Part shown: positions 33,590 through 41,560 of the stretch, piece after piece
How positions within the stretch are numbered: the first letter of the stretch is position 1
Layout: each line of letters opens with the position of its first letter
IMG/VR virus record: IMGVR_UViG_3300025121_000023
Coordinates: 1-64,000 of that record
Source: a virus
DNA length: 64,000 nt
Reading direction: 5' to 3' (one strand)
Position numbers and translations under genes: made by a program
The notes under the pieces: generated by a model
The model's input: the letters and a program-made list of their open reading frames with translations, nothing else
Told to the model about the DNA's origin: nothing
Databases searched by the model: none

Positions 33590-33697
33590 GGTAGATAAAA
33601 AATAATCCCGATAATATTCTCCATTAAGAAGTTTGACCGTTGCAATTGCGGTATTTATCATGTTATACTTCTAAACAACTTTTCTTTTTTATCTACC
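33590..33697 (-). ncRNA. Candidate structured leader RNA upstream of dnaJ
   Basis: A 13-bp perfect inverted repeat (GGTAGATAAAAAA at 33590-33602, TTTTTTATCTACC at 33685-33697) encloses about 80 nt that contains a second nested stem (AGAAGT/ACTTCT around ACCG-CGGT). No open frame. A TATATTTG is present just upstream on the minus strand (33713-33720). It could be a heat- or ligand-responsive leader, a small RNA, or a miniature mobile element. Confidence 0.45.
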
Positions 33698-33777
33698 TTA
33701 CTTTTGGTATGTCAAATATAATACCAATTTACATTATATGCTATTTTGTCAGTTTTGTTTATAATTTTTAATATATA

Positions 33778-34068
33778 TTAATTGTATTTAAGTATTTCTT
33801 TTATATCTTCAGGATATTTATTTTCAGCAATAATATATTTATTAAATGCATTTAAACTAGTTACACCTAACATTTCATCATTATCACTATAAACAGTAAT
33901 TTCAAAACAAGTTATAATATATTTTACACCTTTATAACTAAGATCATATTGTAATTTTGTACAATCATCATATAAATTTTCAAAGGTAGTTATTTTACCT
34001 TTTCTCATAGTTATTATACTATTAGGTATATTTTTTGTTTCACCGACTATTTTTAATAAATAATACAT
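33778..34068 (-). CDS. Hypothetical protein, 96 aa
   Basis: Not recognised. Beta-rich small protein with no zinc motif or membrane segment. It lies 28 nt downstream of the parS-like palindrome. Confidence 0.6.
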   Translation of the reverse strand: MYYLLKIVGETKNIPNSIITMRKGKITTFENLYDDCTKLQYDLSYKGVKYIITCFEITVYSDNDEMLGVTSLNAFNKYIIAENKYPEDIKEILKYN

Positions 34069-34080
34069 TTCATATTTTTT

Positions 34081-34096
34081 TGTTCCACGTGGAACA
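34081..34096. promoter_or_regulatory. parS-like palindrome, copy 2
   Basis: TGTTCCACGTGGAACA is a perfect 16-bp palindrome between two minus-strand genes. It is the same core as the copy at 5131-5146 and matches the ParB-binding parS consensus. No ParB gene is in the window. Confidence 0.6.
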
Positions 34097-34097
34097 A

Positions 34098-34409
34098 TTA
34101 ACTAAAAATTTCAAGTTTTTCATCTACCCAAGAACGTCTCCATCTTAACCAAGGATTTTCGAATGATAAATTATCATTAAATTTAACTATACGTTTAAAT
34201 TGAAGCCTAGATGTTACTACATATTTATTTAACCAACAAAAATGTTTCATAATAACAACAGGTATAATAGGAAATATTGTTCTTCTATATATACGACTAG
34301 TTATTTTAATTTCATAATGTCGATGTGGATGAATATTAATATCATTTGAATCTATTGTTTCTATAATAGTAAATTCTTCTCCACCTATTCTAAATTTTTC
34401 TTTTGCCAT
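34098..34409 (-). CDS. Hypothetical protein, tandem paralog A, 103 aa
   Basis: Similar to the next gene upstream: both have [EF]F-x-II-E-[ST], IFPI-x-P, a conserved W, RL, and a Trp-rich end (LRWRRSWVDE). Basic and Trp-rich. Function unknown. Confidence 0.6.
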   Translation of the reverse strand: MAKEKFRIGGEEFTIIETIDSNDINIHPHRHYEIKITSRIYRRTIFPIIPVVIMKHFCWLNKYVVTSRLQFKRIVKFNDNLSFENPWLRWRRSWVDEKLEIFS

Positions 34410-34449
34410 ATTAGTAATTTATAAATAATTGATATGATCTATCCATATC

Positions 34450-34749
34450 TTAAATCATATCAATTATTTCTTCTGATAACCATTCATATTTCCACTTACC
34501 CCAATATTTACGATATGTCCACTCATCATTGAAATATTGTTTACGTAATATATAAAGTCTATAAACAATTATGCATTTTTTAAACCAACGAAATTTTCCA
34601 CCTATATGTATTGGAAAAATAGGATATACTTCTTTTTTGATAATTTTATTAGTTTTTTTAACTTCAAATTCATTATCTCCTTCTATATCATTAGAAACAA
34701 AAGATTCAATTATATCAAATATATATCCATTAAATTTAAATTTTTCCAT
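34450..34749 (-). CDS. Hypothetical protein, tandem paralog B, 99 aa
   Basis: Paralog of the 103-aa protein next to it (YPIFPIHIGGKFRWFKK; WGKWKYEWLSEE). Trp-rich basic C-terminus suggests nucleic acid or membrane-surface binding; not recognised. Confidence 0.6.
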   Translation of the reverse strand: MEKFKFNGYIFDIIESFVSNDIEGDNEFEVKKTNKIIKKEVYPIFPIHIGGKFRWFKKCIIVYRLYILRKQYFNDEWTYRKYWGKWKYEWLSEEIIDMI

Positions 34750-34770
34750 CAGTATATTTTTAAATTTGTT

Positions 34771-35373
34771 TTACATTCCACCAAACATTATTGCATAAGC
34801 AATTCCAAATTGTCCAACAAATAATAACATATATAGAAATTTAACAAAAGCATCACCATCATAATCAACAGGTTTAATTATTTCATATTCTATATTTGTA
34901 TCCCATAATCTTCGTATTAGTGGTACTTTTGTTTTAGCTATTTTTTTAATACCAAATTGGTTTTTATAAAAAATTGGAAGAGATATTGAACATATTATTA
35001 TGAGTAAAATACCTATTATAATTCTAACAGCATCCTTACCCATTACTTTCCAGGCTATTAAATACATTGTGAATTTTCCTACATTTGTACCACTGAATTC
35101 AACAGCAACATCTTTAACTGCAAATAATCCTTCTCTGATTACTGAACCAATTTCACTACCAACACCTACCCATTTACCATAATGTGATATTTTATCTTCC
35201 AACATTTTCAATTCTTTTTCAGCTTTAATTTTAGCTAATTGATCAGGTGTTAAATCACTTTCATTTACAGTAATTGTTTTTTCGGGAACCACTGTTGTTT
35301 GTGCATTTGCACTTGGACAACAAGATAATGCAATCATTAAAATTGCAAATAAAATAAATCCTAATTTTTTCAT
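34771..35373 (-). CDS. Membrane protein with signal peptide, 200 aa
   Basis: N-terminal signal peptide (about 1-25, ending ANAQ; a lipobox-like ALSC is an alternative), a charged helical segment (DQLAKIKAEKELKMLEDKI), and membrane segments at about 117-137 and 178-196. Function unknown; a host-type promoter precedes it. Confidence 0.7.
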   Translation of the reverse strand: MKKLGFILFAILMIALSCCPSANAQTTVVPEKTITVNESDLTPDQLAKIKAEKELKMLEDKISHYGKWVGVGSEIGSVIREGLFAVKDVAVEFSGTNVGKFTMYLIAWKVMGKDAVRIIIGILLIIICSISLPIFYKNQFGIKKIAKTKVPLIRRLWDTNIEYEIIKPVDYDGDAFVKFLYMLLFVGQFGIAYAIMFGGM

Positions 35374-35418
35374 TTTGTGTTTAATTTAAGTTAATATAAG
35401 TATTTAAAAATTATTATA

Positions 35419-35450
35419 CAAAGATATAATAAAATATTTTATAAACCAAA
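35419..35450 (-). promoter_or_regulatory. Host-type promoter for the 200-aa membrane protein
   Basis: Minus strand: TTTGG, about 19-20 nt, TATCTTTG, 45 nt upstream of the ATG. Confidence 0.6.
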
Positions 35451-35460
35451 TTAAAAAATA

Positions 35461-36675
35461 TCAAATTTGATATATTGGACAAGCAATCCCACAAGTTTTA
35501 TTATTAATAGTTATATTAGCAAAATCCCTTGTTTTTTTAGCTAACCAAACATCTTTCATAAAATTATCAATTTCTAAAACATTTATTCCTTCAGACCAAT
35601 CTCCTGGTGCATTTTTTACATTTTCTGAAAAGCTACATGGATAAAAAAAACCTAATGAGTTGATATATAATGAGTTTAATGTACTTTCACAACTCTCTGT
35701 ATATTTTTCTATATTTTTTGCATTTGGTCTTGATTGTATCACTTTTACGAATTTTGGTTGAGTGCAAGAGTCAAATCCAATAGGAATATTATTATTTAAT
35801 GCATAATCTACAATATTTTTAAATTTTTCATTACTTAATATCGAATATGCATTATCAACTGATCGACCTTTTTTCTTAAGACTTAAAAATACCAGGGCGT
35901 TAAGTGATTTTAATCTTGAATCAGTTTTTATATCTTTCATTAATTTAAATGCATTATCATATGTTTCTGTTGATAACATATAATGAATATTGCATTGTTT
36001 CATTCCTCTATTTGTCAATTCTTTTATAGCATTGTATGTTAAATTTTTATTATAAAAACTAACAGCGACTGCACCCATTGTAGATGCTAATTTATCAAAT
36101 AATTCAGGTGCCATACGATCACCATTTATTGTTACATTAGGAATTACACCATTATTTCTACAATAATTAAATATTTCCCACATATCAGGGTTTGCATCTA
36201 TATCCGTAATTCCAAAAGCAATCTGAGTTATAGTTGGAATTAATTTATTAAATAATTTTTTAAATGTATCTAATGACATATTACCTTCACCATTTATTTG
36301 AGGATGGTTAGATTTATAACAAAAAGAACAAGGTCCTATTCCTTTTACCCCATGACAAGATGTACTCAACTCTATATCAGCAATTTCTGGTAAAAATTGA
36401 TACATATTTCCATCGGTTTCTAAGTCCATTAAAAATTCTTTTAAATCGATCTTACCAAAAAAATCAGTCCAAATTTTATAAATCATTAAACTTGCACCAC
36501 TTACTATTTTTGGTTTTTCTGTACCTTTTCTATTTCCCCATCTAACAAAAAATCCGTCTTTCTTATTAAAAAAAAAATTATAATCATCTGATTTAAATAG
36601 TTTATATTTATCAGTATCTATAACTATACCGACAGAACCATCTATCATAGTTATTTCGTTTGTTATAATTTTCAT
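35461..36675 (-). CDS. Radical-SAM-like protein with unusual cysteine spacing
   Basis: 404 aa. STSCHGVKGIGPCSFCYK (Cys107, 116, 119) is a CX8CX2C cluster where radical SAM enzymes usually have CX3CX2C. It is followed by barrel-like alternation (ITQIAFGITDIDANPDMWEIF, VIPNVTINGDRM, GAVAVSFYN) and by C-terminal YPCSFSE and CGIACPIY cysteines, as in SPASM-type auxiliary clusters. Substrate unknown; candidates are peptide or nucleotide modification. The upstream neighbour starts 1 nt before. Confidence 0.75.
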   Translation of the reverse strand: MKIITNEITMIDGSVGIVIDTDKYKLFKSDDYNFFFNKKDGFFVRWGNRKGTEKPKIVSGASLMIYKIWTDFFGKIDLKEFLMDLETDGNMYQFLPEIADIELSTSCHGVKGIGPCSFCYKSNHPQINGEGNMSLDTFKKLFNKLIPTITQIAFGITDIDANPDMWEIFNYCRNNGVIPNVTINGDRMAPELFDKLASTMGAVAVSFYNKNLTYNAIKELTNRGMKQCNIHYMLSTETYDNAFKLMKDIKTDSRLKSLNALVFLSLKKKGRSVDNAYSILSNEKFKNIVDYALNNNIPIGFDSCTQPKFVKVIQSRPNAKNIEKYTESCESTLNSLYINSLGFFYPCSFSENVKNAPGDWSEGINVLEIDNFMKDVWLAKKTRDFANITINNKTCGIACPIYQI

Positions 36676-36676
36676 T

Positions 36677-36982
36677 TTAATATCCTAAATATGGTAAACT
36701 TAAAATTCGTTTAATATTATAACCATTAAAAGGCCATTCTTCATTACAATGTGTTTGTATGAAATAATTTTTTTCCTGATTTGGAAATGTGCCATTTTCA
36801 TATTTATGAATAAAAGATGTAATTTTATCTGCTATTTCCCAATCATACCCATCAACTCCTCTAGGATTAGCAAATGCTTCATTTATTGTAGTTATTATAA
36901 AATCATAATGACACATATCTAATAATACAAAATGAATTTCATCACCCGATTCGTGCCAAGTTACTAAAAAATATTCTTTCAT
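36677..36982 (-). CDS. Hypothetical protein, 101 aa
   Basis: Not recognised. Aromatic-rich, with FLVTWHESGDEIHF at the start. Ends 1 nt before the radical-SAM-like gene, so the two are probably co-translated. Confidence 0.6.
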   Translation of the reverse strand: MKEYFLVTWHESGDEIHFVLLDMCHYDFIITTINEAFANPRGVDGYDWEIADKITSFIHKYENGTFPNQEKNYFIQTHCNEEWPFNGYNIKRILSLPYLGY

Positions 36983-37004
36983 AATTTTTTTTTTACAAAT
37001 TTAA

Positions 37005-37199
37005 TTAAATATATTCTATTTTTTCAATAATAGTAAAATTTGCAGGATATAAACTTATGGTTTCTCCATCTTCATCTAAAAATATAATTGATGAATTTTC
37101 AATAATATAATTATATGCTTCTAACATATCAATGTAATATTGACGTTCATATTCATCACTATTACTAGGGTATAATATTTTTAAATGATATTTTTTCAT
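37005..37199 (-). CDS. Small hypothetical protein, 64 aa
   Basis: Not recognised (MKKYHLKILYPSNSDEYERQ...). It lies 11 nt downstream of prs and is probably in its transcript. Confidence 0.55.
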   Translation of the reverse strand: MKKYHLKILYPSNSDEYERQYYIDMLEAYNYIIENSSIIFLDEDGETISLYPANFTIIEKIEYI

Positions 37200-37210
37200 A
37201 TATATAAATT

Positions 37211-38155
37211 TTACATTGCACCAAAAATATCTCTACTAATAGATTGCCCACTTGCAATTCTTTTAATTGCTTGTGCAAGTAATTCATCAGTAGATAATAC
37301 TATTATTTTTTTACTTAGTTCTGATTGAATAGGAATAGTATCAGTAACTATCAATTCATCTAATTTAGAATTATTAATATTATCATAAGCATTTCCTGAT
37401 AATATAGGATGTGTTATAAGAGCCCTAACTGATTTAGCACCACTATTCATAACTAAATCAGCAGCTTTACAAATTGTTCCAGCAGAATCAATGATATCAT
37501 CAATAAAGAAAACATCTTTGCCTTTTACATCACCGATAAGTTTCATTTTAGATACATCTCCATTAGTACCTCTTTCTTTATGAACAAGTACTAAATCAGT
37601 ATCAAATGCATTTGAATAACGACTTGCTCTTTTTGAACCTCCTACATCTGGTGATGCAAAAACCATATTATCAATAGAAAAATTTTCTCTAAGATAAGGA
37701 ATAAATATAAAACTTGAACTTAAATGATCTACTGGAATATCAAAAAATCCTTGAATTTGATCAACATGTAAATCAATTGTTATAACTCTATCAGCACCAG
37801 AAGCAGTTATTAAATTGGTCATTAATTTAGCTGATACCGGAACACGTGGTTCGTCTTTTCTATCTTGTCTAGCGTATCCAAAATAAGGAATAACGGCACA
37901 AATTTTTCTTGCAGATGCTCTTTTAGCAGCATCTAACATTAAAAATAATTCAATCAGATTATCACTACTTGGATTAGTAGATTGAATTATAAATATTTTT
38001 TTCTCTCTTACTGTTTCACCAAAACGAACTTTAATTTCACCATCACTAAATTTTTTAATACTGATATTATTTAATGTTTTTTTATCAGAATATTTTTCTA
38101 CTACTTTTTTAGCTAGTTTTTTAGATGCTGTTCCAGAAAAAATTTTTATACTCAT
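37211..38155 (-). CDS. prs: Ribose-phosphate pyrophosphokinase (PRPP synthase)
   Basis: 314 aa, the usual class I length. Motifs: FSDGEIKV, YFGYARQDRKDEPRVPVSAK (ATP site), TIDLHVDQIQGFF, SPDVGGSKRA, VHKERG, and the PRPP loop FIDDIIDSAGTI. It makes PRPP from ribose 5-phosphate and ATP. PRPP is the co-substrate of PncB, so it should support the phage NAD+ salvage route as well as nucleotide synthesis. It is a standard Prs by eye; whether it could act like the ADP-ribose pyrophosphorylating enzyme of NARP1 cannot be excluded. Confidence 0.93.
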   Translation of the reverse strand: MSIKIFSGTASKKLAKKVVEKYSDKKTLNNISIKKFSDGEIKVRFGETVREKKIFIIQSTNPSSDNLIELFLMLDAAKRASARKICAVIPYFGYARQDRKDEPRVPVSAKLMTNLITASGADRVITIDLHVDQIQGFFDIPVDHLSSSFIFIPYLRENFSIDNMVFASPDVGGSKRASRYSNAFDTDLVLVHKERGTNGDVSKMKLIGDVKGKDVFFIDDIIDSAGTICKAADLVMNSGAKSVRALITHPILSGNAYDNINNSKLDELIVTDTIPIQSELSKKIIVLSTDELLAQAIKRIASGQSISRDIFGAM

Positions 38156-38168
38156 AGTTTTTATTTAT

Positions 38169-38435
38169 TTATTTATATTTATTAATTCTTCTTGGTGTAT
38201 AATCAGGTGCTATTGGTTTATTTTCTGTTAACATATCCCAAGATATTCCCCAATTATCTAATCTTGGTAATAATTTATTTTTATCAACATAATAAGGATA
38301 TGGTGTACCAATGTATTTATTCATACGTATATTCCAACCAGCTTGTATTTTGTGAAACCCCAACCCCCAATCTTCACCAAATTCTTTTATAAATTCAGTT
38401 TCAGTTTTAAATCTATATGGATAATGTTCTGTCAT
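38169..38435 (-). CDS. YPYRFKT-array protein 1, 88 aa
   Basis: Member of a tandem family: N-terminal YPYRFKTETEFIKEFGEDW, then an IGTPYPYY segment, W-[GS]-ISWDMLTENKP and C-terminal PDYTPRR. Function unknown. Its start overlaps the stop of copy 2 by 4 nt (ATGA). Confidence 0.7.
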   Translation of the reverse strand: MTEHYPYRFKTETEFIKEFGEDWGLGFHKIQAGWNIRMNKYIGTPYPYYVDKNKLLPRLDNWGISWDMLTENKPIAPDYTPRRINKYK

Positions 38436-38704
38436 TTCTTTCTTCTTGGTGTATAATCAGGTGTAATTGGTTTATTTTCTGTTAACATATCCCATGATAT
38501 TGACCAACCATCAAAACTTGGTAATCTTGTAAATGGTATTTCTAATCTATCGACATAATAATAAGGATATGGAATGCCAAATAAATAATTCATTTTTGGT
38601 ATTGCCCAATCAACAGTACCTCTTCTACCAATATTCCAATTTTCACCAAATTCTTCTATAAATTCAGCTTCAGTTTTAAATCTATATGGATAATGTTCTG
38701 TCAT
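38432..38704 (-). CDS. YPYRFKT-array protein 2, 90 aa
   Basis: Same layout (YPYRFKTEAEFIEEFGENW, FGIPYPYY, ISWDMLTENKP, PDYTPRRKK). A host-type promoter lies just upstream. Confidence 0.7.
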   Translation of the reverse strand: MTEHYPYRFKTEAEFIEEFGENWNIGRRGTVDWAIPKMNYLFGIPYPYYYVDRLEIPFTRLPSFDGWSISWDMLTENKPITPDYTPRRKK

Positions 38705-38739
38705 TTTATTATATTATCTAAGTTTTTAAAATAATTTTG

Positions 38740-38771
38740 TAAAGATACAAATTTATTATTATTATTACAAA
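38740..38771 (-). promoter_or_regulatory. Host-type promoter for array copies 1-2
   Basis: Minus strand: ATTTG, 20 nt, TATCTTTA, 36 nt before the ATG of copy 2. One mismatch to the second element. Confidence 0.5.
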
Positions 38772-38803
38772 TATAACCTATATTATGTATAATTACGTGT
38801 TCT

Positions 38804-39229
38804 TTATATCCAGTTTTCACCAAATTCTTTTATAAATTCAGCTTTAGTTTTAAATCTATATTGATAATGTTCTTTTATTTTTTTTCTTCTTGGTGTATAA
38901 TCAGGTATATTTGGTAGAATAGTAATATCTAAAAAAAACATTTCAAAACCCATATCATCTCTTAACAATGACCACCAAGGTTCATTTATATTATGTTTAT
39001 ATTTTTCTATAATAGTTAAAGATTTATCTATATTTCTATATAGAAAAGTATTTGAATCTCGTTGCCAAGCAAACTTATAAACTTTAAAATAGTAAGTGCT
39101 TTTAACTAAACTTTCAGCATTTTTAAATAATCTAACTTTGTCTCCTACAAAATATTTAGGTAATTCCCAACCATTTATATCAACTAATTGTCTTATTTTT
39201 TCGTTATCTCTATCTCGTAAATTTAACAT
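38804..39229 (-). CDS. YPYRFKT-array chimera (copy 3), 141 aa
   Basis: Residues 1-110 are a different sequence (MLNLRDRDNEKIRQLVDING...) that ends in the shared tail IPDYTPRRKK; the frame then runs on into KEHYQYRFKTKAEFIKEFGENW, the beginning of a further family member that has lost its start and stops at once. This is a recombination scar showing unequal crossing-over in the array. Confidence 0.65.
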   Translation of the reverse strand: MLNLRDRDNEKIRQLVDINGWELPKYFVGDKVRLFKNAESLVKSTYYFKVYKFAWQRDSNTFLYRNIDKSLTIIEKYKHNINEPWWSLLRDDMGFEMFFLDITILPNIPDYTPRRKKIKEHYQYRFKTKAEFIKEFGENWI

Positions 39230-39312
39230 TTTATTTTTGGGTTTATAATATAGTACTCTTTCTTTTACACCATATTTTAAAATATTTTCTATTATATCTA
39301 ATTCATTAATAT

Positions 39313-39355
39313 ATCATATTATCAAATCTAATAACTATATTCTTGATAATATGAT
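39313..39355. repeat. 13-bp inverted repeat at the 3' end of array copy 4
   Basis: ATCATATTATCAA (39313-39325) and TTGATAATATGAT (39343-39355) are perfect complements with a 17-nt loop; the right arm overlaps the last codons of copy 4. Could protect the mRNA 3' end; it has no T run. Confidence 0.5.
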
Positions 39356-39621
39356 GTATTATGTTTATCATTTCTTTTTCTTCTTGGTGTATAATCAGGT
39401 GCTATTGGTTTATTTTCTGTTAACATATCCCAAGATATTGTCCAATAACTTAAACTCTGTAATAATTTATTTTCATCAACATAATAAGGATATGGAATGC
39501 CAAATAAATAATCCATATCGTTATTCCAACCAGATCTTATTTTTTGAAATCTCCAGCGTTCACCAAATTCTTTTATGAATTCAGCTTCAGTCTTAAATCT
39601 ATATGGATAATGTTCTGTCAT
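39328..39621 (-). CDS. YPYRFKT-array protein 4, 97 aa
   Basis: Same layout (YPYRFKTEAEFIKEFGERW, FGIPYPYY, ISWDMLTENKP, PDYTPRRKR) with a divergent 12-residue tail. Overlaps copy 5 by 4 nt. Confidence 0.7.
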   Translation of the reverse strand: MTEHYPYRFKTEAEFIKEFGERWRFQKIRSGWNNDMDYLFGIPYPYYVDENKLLQSLSYWTISWDMLTENKPIAPDYTPRRKRNDKHNTSYYQEYSY

Positions 39622-39872
39622 TTCTTTTTTCTTCTTGGTGTATAATCAGGTTTAATTTCTGTTAACATATTCCAAGATATTGACCAACCATCTAATCTTG
39701 ATAACATTTTATTATTTTTATTAACAAAATAAGGATATGGTGTACCAAAAAGATTATTCATTTTTGGTATTGCCCAATCAACACGACCACCTTTATTGAT
39801 ATTCCAATTTTTACCAAATTCTTTTATGAATTCAGCTTCAGTCTTAAATCTATATGGATAATGTTCTGTCAT
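39618..39872 (-). CDS. YPYRFKT-array protein 5, 84 aa
   Basis: Same layout (YPYRFKTEAEFIKEFGKNW, FGTPYPYF, SISWNMLTE-KPDYTPRRKKK); a few residues are missing before PDYTPRR relative to the others. Overlaps copy 6 by 4 nt. Confidence 0.7.
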   Translation of the reverse strand: MTEHYPYRFKTEAEFIKEFGKNWNINKGGRVDWAIPKMNNLFGTPYPYFVNKNNKMLSRLDGWSISWNMLTEIKPDYTPRRKKK

Positions 39873-40126
39873 TTCTTTTTTCTTCTTGGTGTATAATCAG
39901 GTTCAGTTGGTTTATTTTCTGTTAACATATCCCAAGATATTGACCAACCATTTAATTTTGGTAATAATTTATTTTTATCAACAAAATAAGGATATGAAAT
40001 GCCAAATAAATAATCCATACTTGATATCCAATCAACACGACCACCTTTATTGATATTCCAATTTTTACCAAATTCTTTTATGAATTCAGCTTCAGTTTTA
40101 AATCTATATGGATAAGGTTCTTTCAT
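39869..40126 (-). CDS. YPYRFKT-array protein 6, 85 aa
   Basis: Start ATG at 40126 (MKEPYPYRFKTEAEFIKEFG) is preferred to the TTG at 40144 because it matches its paralogs. Same layout, ending PDYTPRRKKK. It begins the array on the minus strand. Confidence 0.7.
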   Translation of the reverse strand: MKEPYPYRFKTEAEFIKEFGKNWNINKGGRVDWISSMDYLFGISYPYFVDKNKLLPKLNGWSISWDMLTENKPTEPDYTPRRKKK

Positions 40127-40128
40127 AT

Positions 40129-40515
40129 TTAGTATAATGTCCAATTATTTTTATAATACAATAATGTATTATCTTTGAAATTAATATTTTCATAATAAAA
40201 ATGACTAGAAAGTGAAAGTTCTTTTAATGTTTTACTAAATTTTAAAAGTGTTTTATATCTTTCTTTTTCATTTCTAAATACATATGAACATACATTGTTT
40301 CCTTCTGGTTTTTTAGGAAAAATAAATGCATTTGGTGTAAATACTGGCCAAAGACCTTTTTTAATACTAAAAAAATTTTTATAACTATAAAAAATAATAT
40401 CATTATAATAATCAATCAATTTATTATGTGCTTTTATGAATGTAATTTTAATAGCTAATTCACCAATTAATTCTACTTTAATAGATAATTTTATATTTGA
40501 AGATAAATCAGGCAT
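40129..40515 (-). CDS. Hypothetical protein of the ERY-L family, 128 aa
   Basis: Paralog of the next gene: FRNEKERYKTLLKF near residue 85 and a C-terminal NNWTLY. Beta-rich front. 2 nt before the array. Confidence 0.65.
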   Translation of the reverse strand: MPDLSSNIKLSIKVELIGELAIKITFIKAHNKLIDYYNDIIFYSYKNFFSIKKGLWPVFTPNAFIFPKKPEGNNVCSYVFRNEKERYKTLLKFSKTLKELSLSSHFYYENINFKDNTLLYYKNNWTLY

Positions 40516-40516
40516 A

Positions 40517-40909
40517 TTAATATACTATCCAATTATTATTTAAATATTTAATTTTGTTATTATCATATACTTTATTAATCAATTTAAAATGATCAGAATA
40601 TGAAAATTCTAATAATGCTTTATTTAATCTTACAAGTGTTCTATATCTTTCATCTTCATTTCTAAATACATATGATGATACTCTATTACTATTATTATAA
40701 GATGGTATTGTAAGTCTAGTTGGAGTTATTAACGTTAAATATGAGCTTTTTGTAAAAGTAAATATTTGTTCTTTACTATAAAAAAATGAATCATCAACAC
40801 AACTCAATATATTAGGATGAACTTTGACAAATTTTAATTTTATACTTTTTTGACCGATAAGTTTTATTCTTAAAATCATTTTAATATTTTTATATTCACT
40901 ACCAATCAT
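40517..40909 (-). CDS. Hypothetical protein of the ERY-L family, 130 aa
   Basis: Adjacent paralog of the 128-aa protein: ...SSYVFRNEDERYRTLVRLNKAL and NNWIVY at the end; also like the proteins at 9191 and 51666. Function unknown. Confidence 0.65.
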   Translation of the reverse strand: MIGSEYKNIKMILRIKLIGQKSIKLKFVKVHPNILSCVDDSFFYSKEQIFTFTKSSYLTLITPTRLTIPSYNNSNRVSSYVFRNEDERYRTLVRLNKALLEFSYSDHFKLINKVYDNNKIKYLNNNWIVY

Positions 40910-40924
40910 ATCACTTATTTATAA

Positions 40925-41260
40925 TTATTTTAAATTATCAATTTTTTTAAAATCTTTTTCATCAACTTCACTTGACCAAACACTATGTAAATACCAAAAA
41001 GGTTTACATAAATGAATTATATTATCACATTTATCATCCATAAAAAATATTTCTTTTTTTACTAGACTTTCAACAACTTTTTCGGATTTATTTTTAGATA
41101 TTTGTATTTTATCAGCAATGTCAACAATACTTATATTACTTGTTCCAGGATCACCATATAATTCAGATATTAAGGCAAATAGAACTTCTTTTTCTATTTT
41201 AGATATTTCTAATGATTTTATATAAGGTTTACTTATATTTCCGTCGTATCCTATTGGCAT
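40925..41260 (-). CDS. Winged-helix-like protein, paralog A, 111 aa
   Basis: Residues 18-85 read like a MarR-type winged helix: ISKIEKEVLFALISELYG, VDIADKIQISKNKSEKVVESLVKKEIFF, then a wing-like strand. Paralog of the following gene, so likely a duplicated transcription regulator pair. No conserved ligand site seen. Confidence 0.65.
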   Translation of the reverse strand: MPIGYDGNISKPYIKSLEISKIEKEVLFALISELYGDPGTSNISIVDIADKIQISKNKSEKVVESLVKKEIFFMDDKCDNIIHLCKPFWYLHSVWSSEVDEKDFKKIDNLK

Positions 41261-41263
41261 AAT

Positions 41264-41560
41264 TTATAAATTTGTAATTATTATTTTATCTTCTTCTATC
41301 ATTTCATTTTTCCATTCTGGATGCAAATACCAAAAAGAATTATTTAAATATATGCAATCTTGATATTCATTTTCACCCACTACTATTACTTCTTTTTTAC
41401 ATAACGAACCAATTACACCTTTAACTTGATTATTAGACATATCTAATTCATTAGCTATTTCTTTAACACCTACATCACTAAATCCAGGTTCAGCATATAA
41501 ATTATTAATTAAAGAAAATAATATCTTTTTTTCTAAATCAGTTAATGTTATGTTTTTCAT
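41264..41560 (-). CDS. Winged-helix-like protein, paralog B, 98 aa
   Basis: LEKKILFSLINNLYAEPGFSD, VKEIANELDMSNNQVKGVIGSL, CIYLNNSFWYLHPEW: the same plan as its neighbour (FWYLHSVW). Putative DNA-binding regulator. Its start abuts the 166-aa gene stop (1-nt overlap). Confidence 0.65.
   Translation of the reverse strand: MKNITLTDLEKKILFSLINNLYAEPGFSDVGVKEIANELDMSNNQVKGVIGSLCKKEVIVVGENEYQDCIYLNNSFWYLHPEWKNEMIEEDKIIITNL

Noticed and set aside
33590-33697. tRNA gene in the dnaJ leader
   Set aside because: No seven-pair acceptor plus T-arm consensus could be fitted; only long inverted repeats are present.
38169-40126. CRISPR array from repeated TTCTTGGTGTATAATCAGG-type strings
   Set aside because: The repeats are protein-coding ends of tandem paralogs at about 270-bp spacing, with no short spacers.
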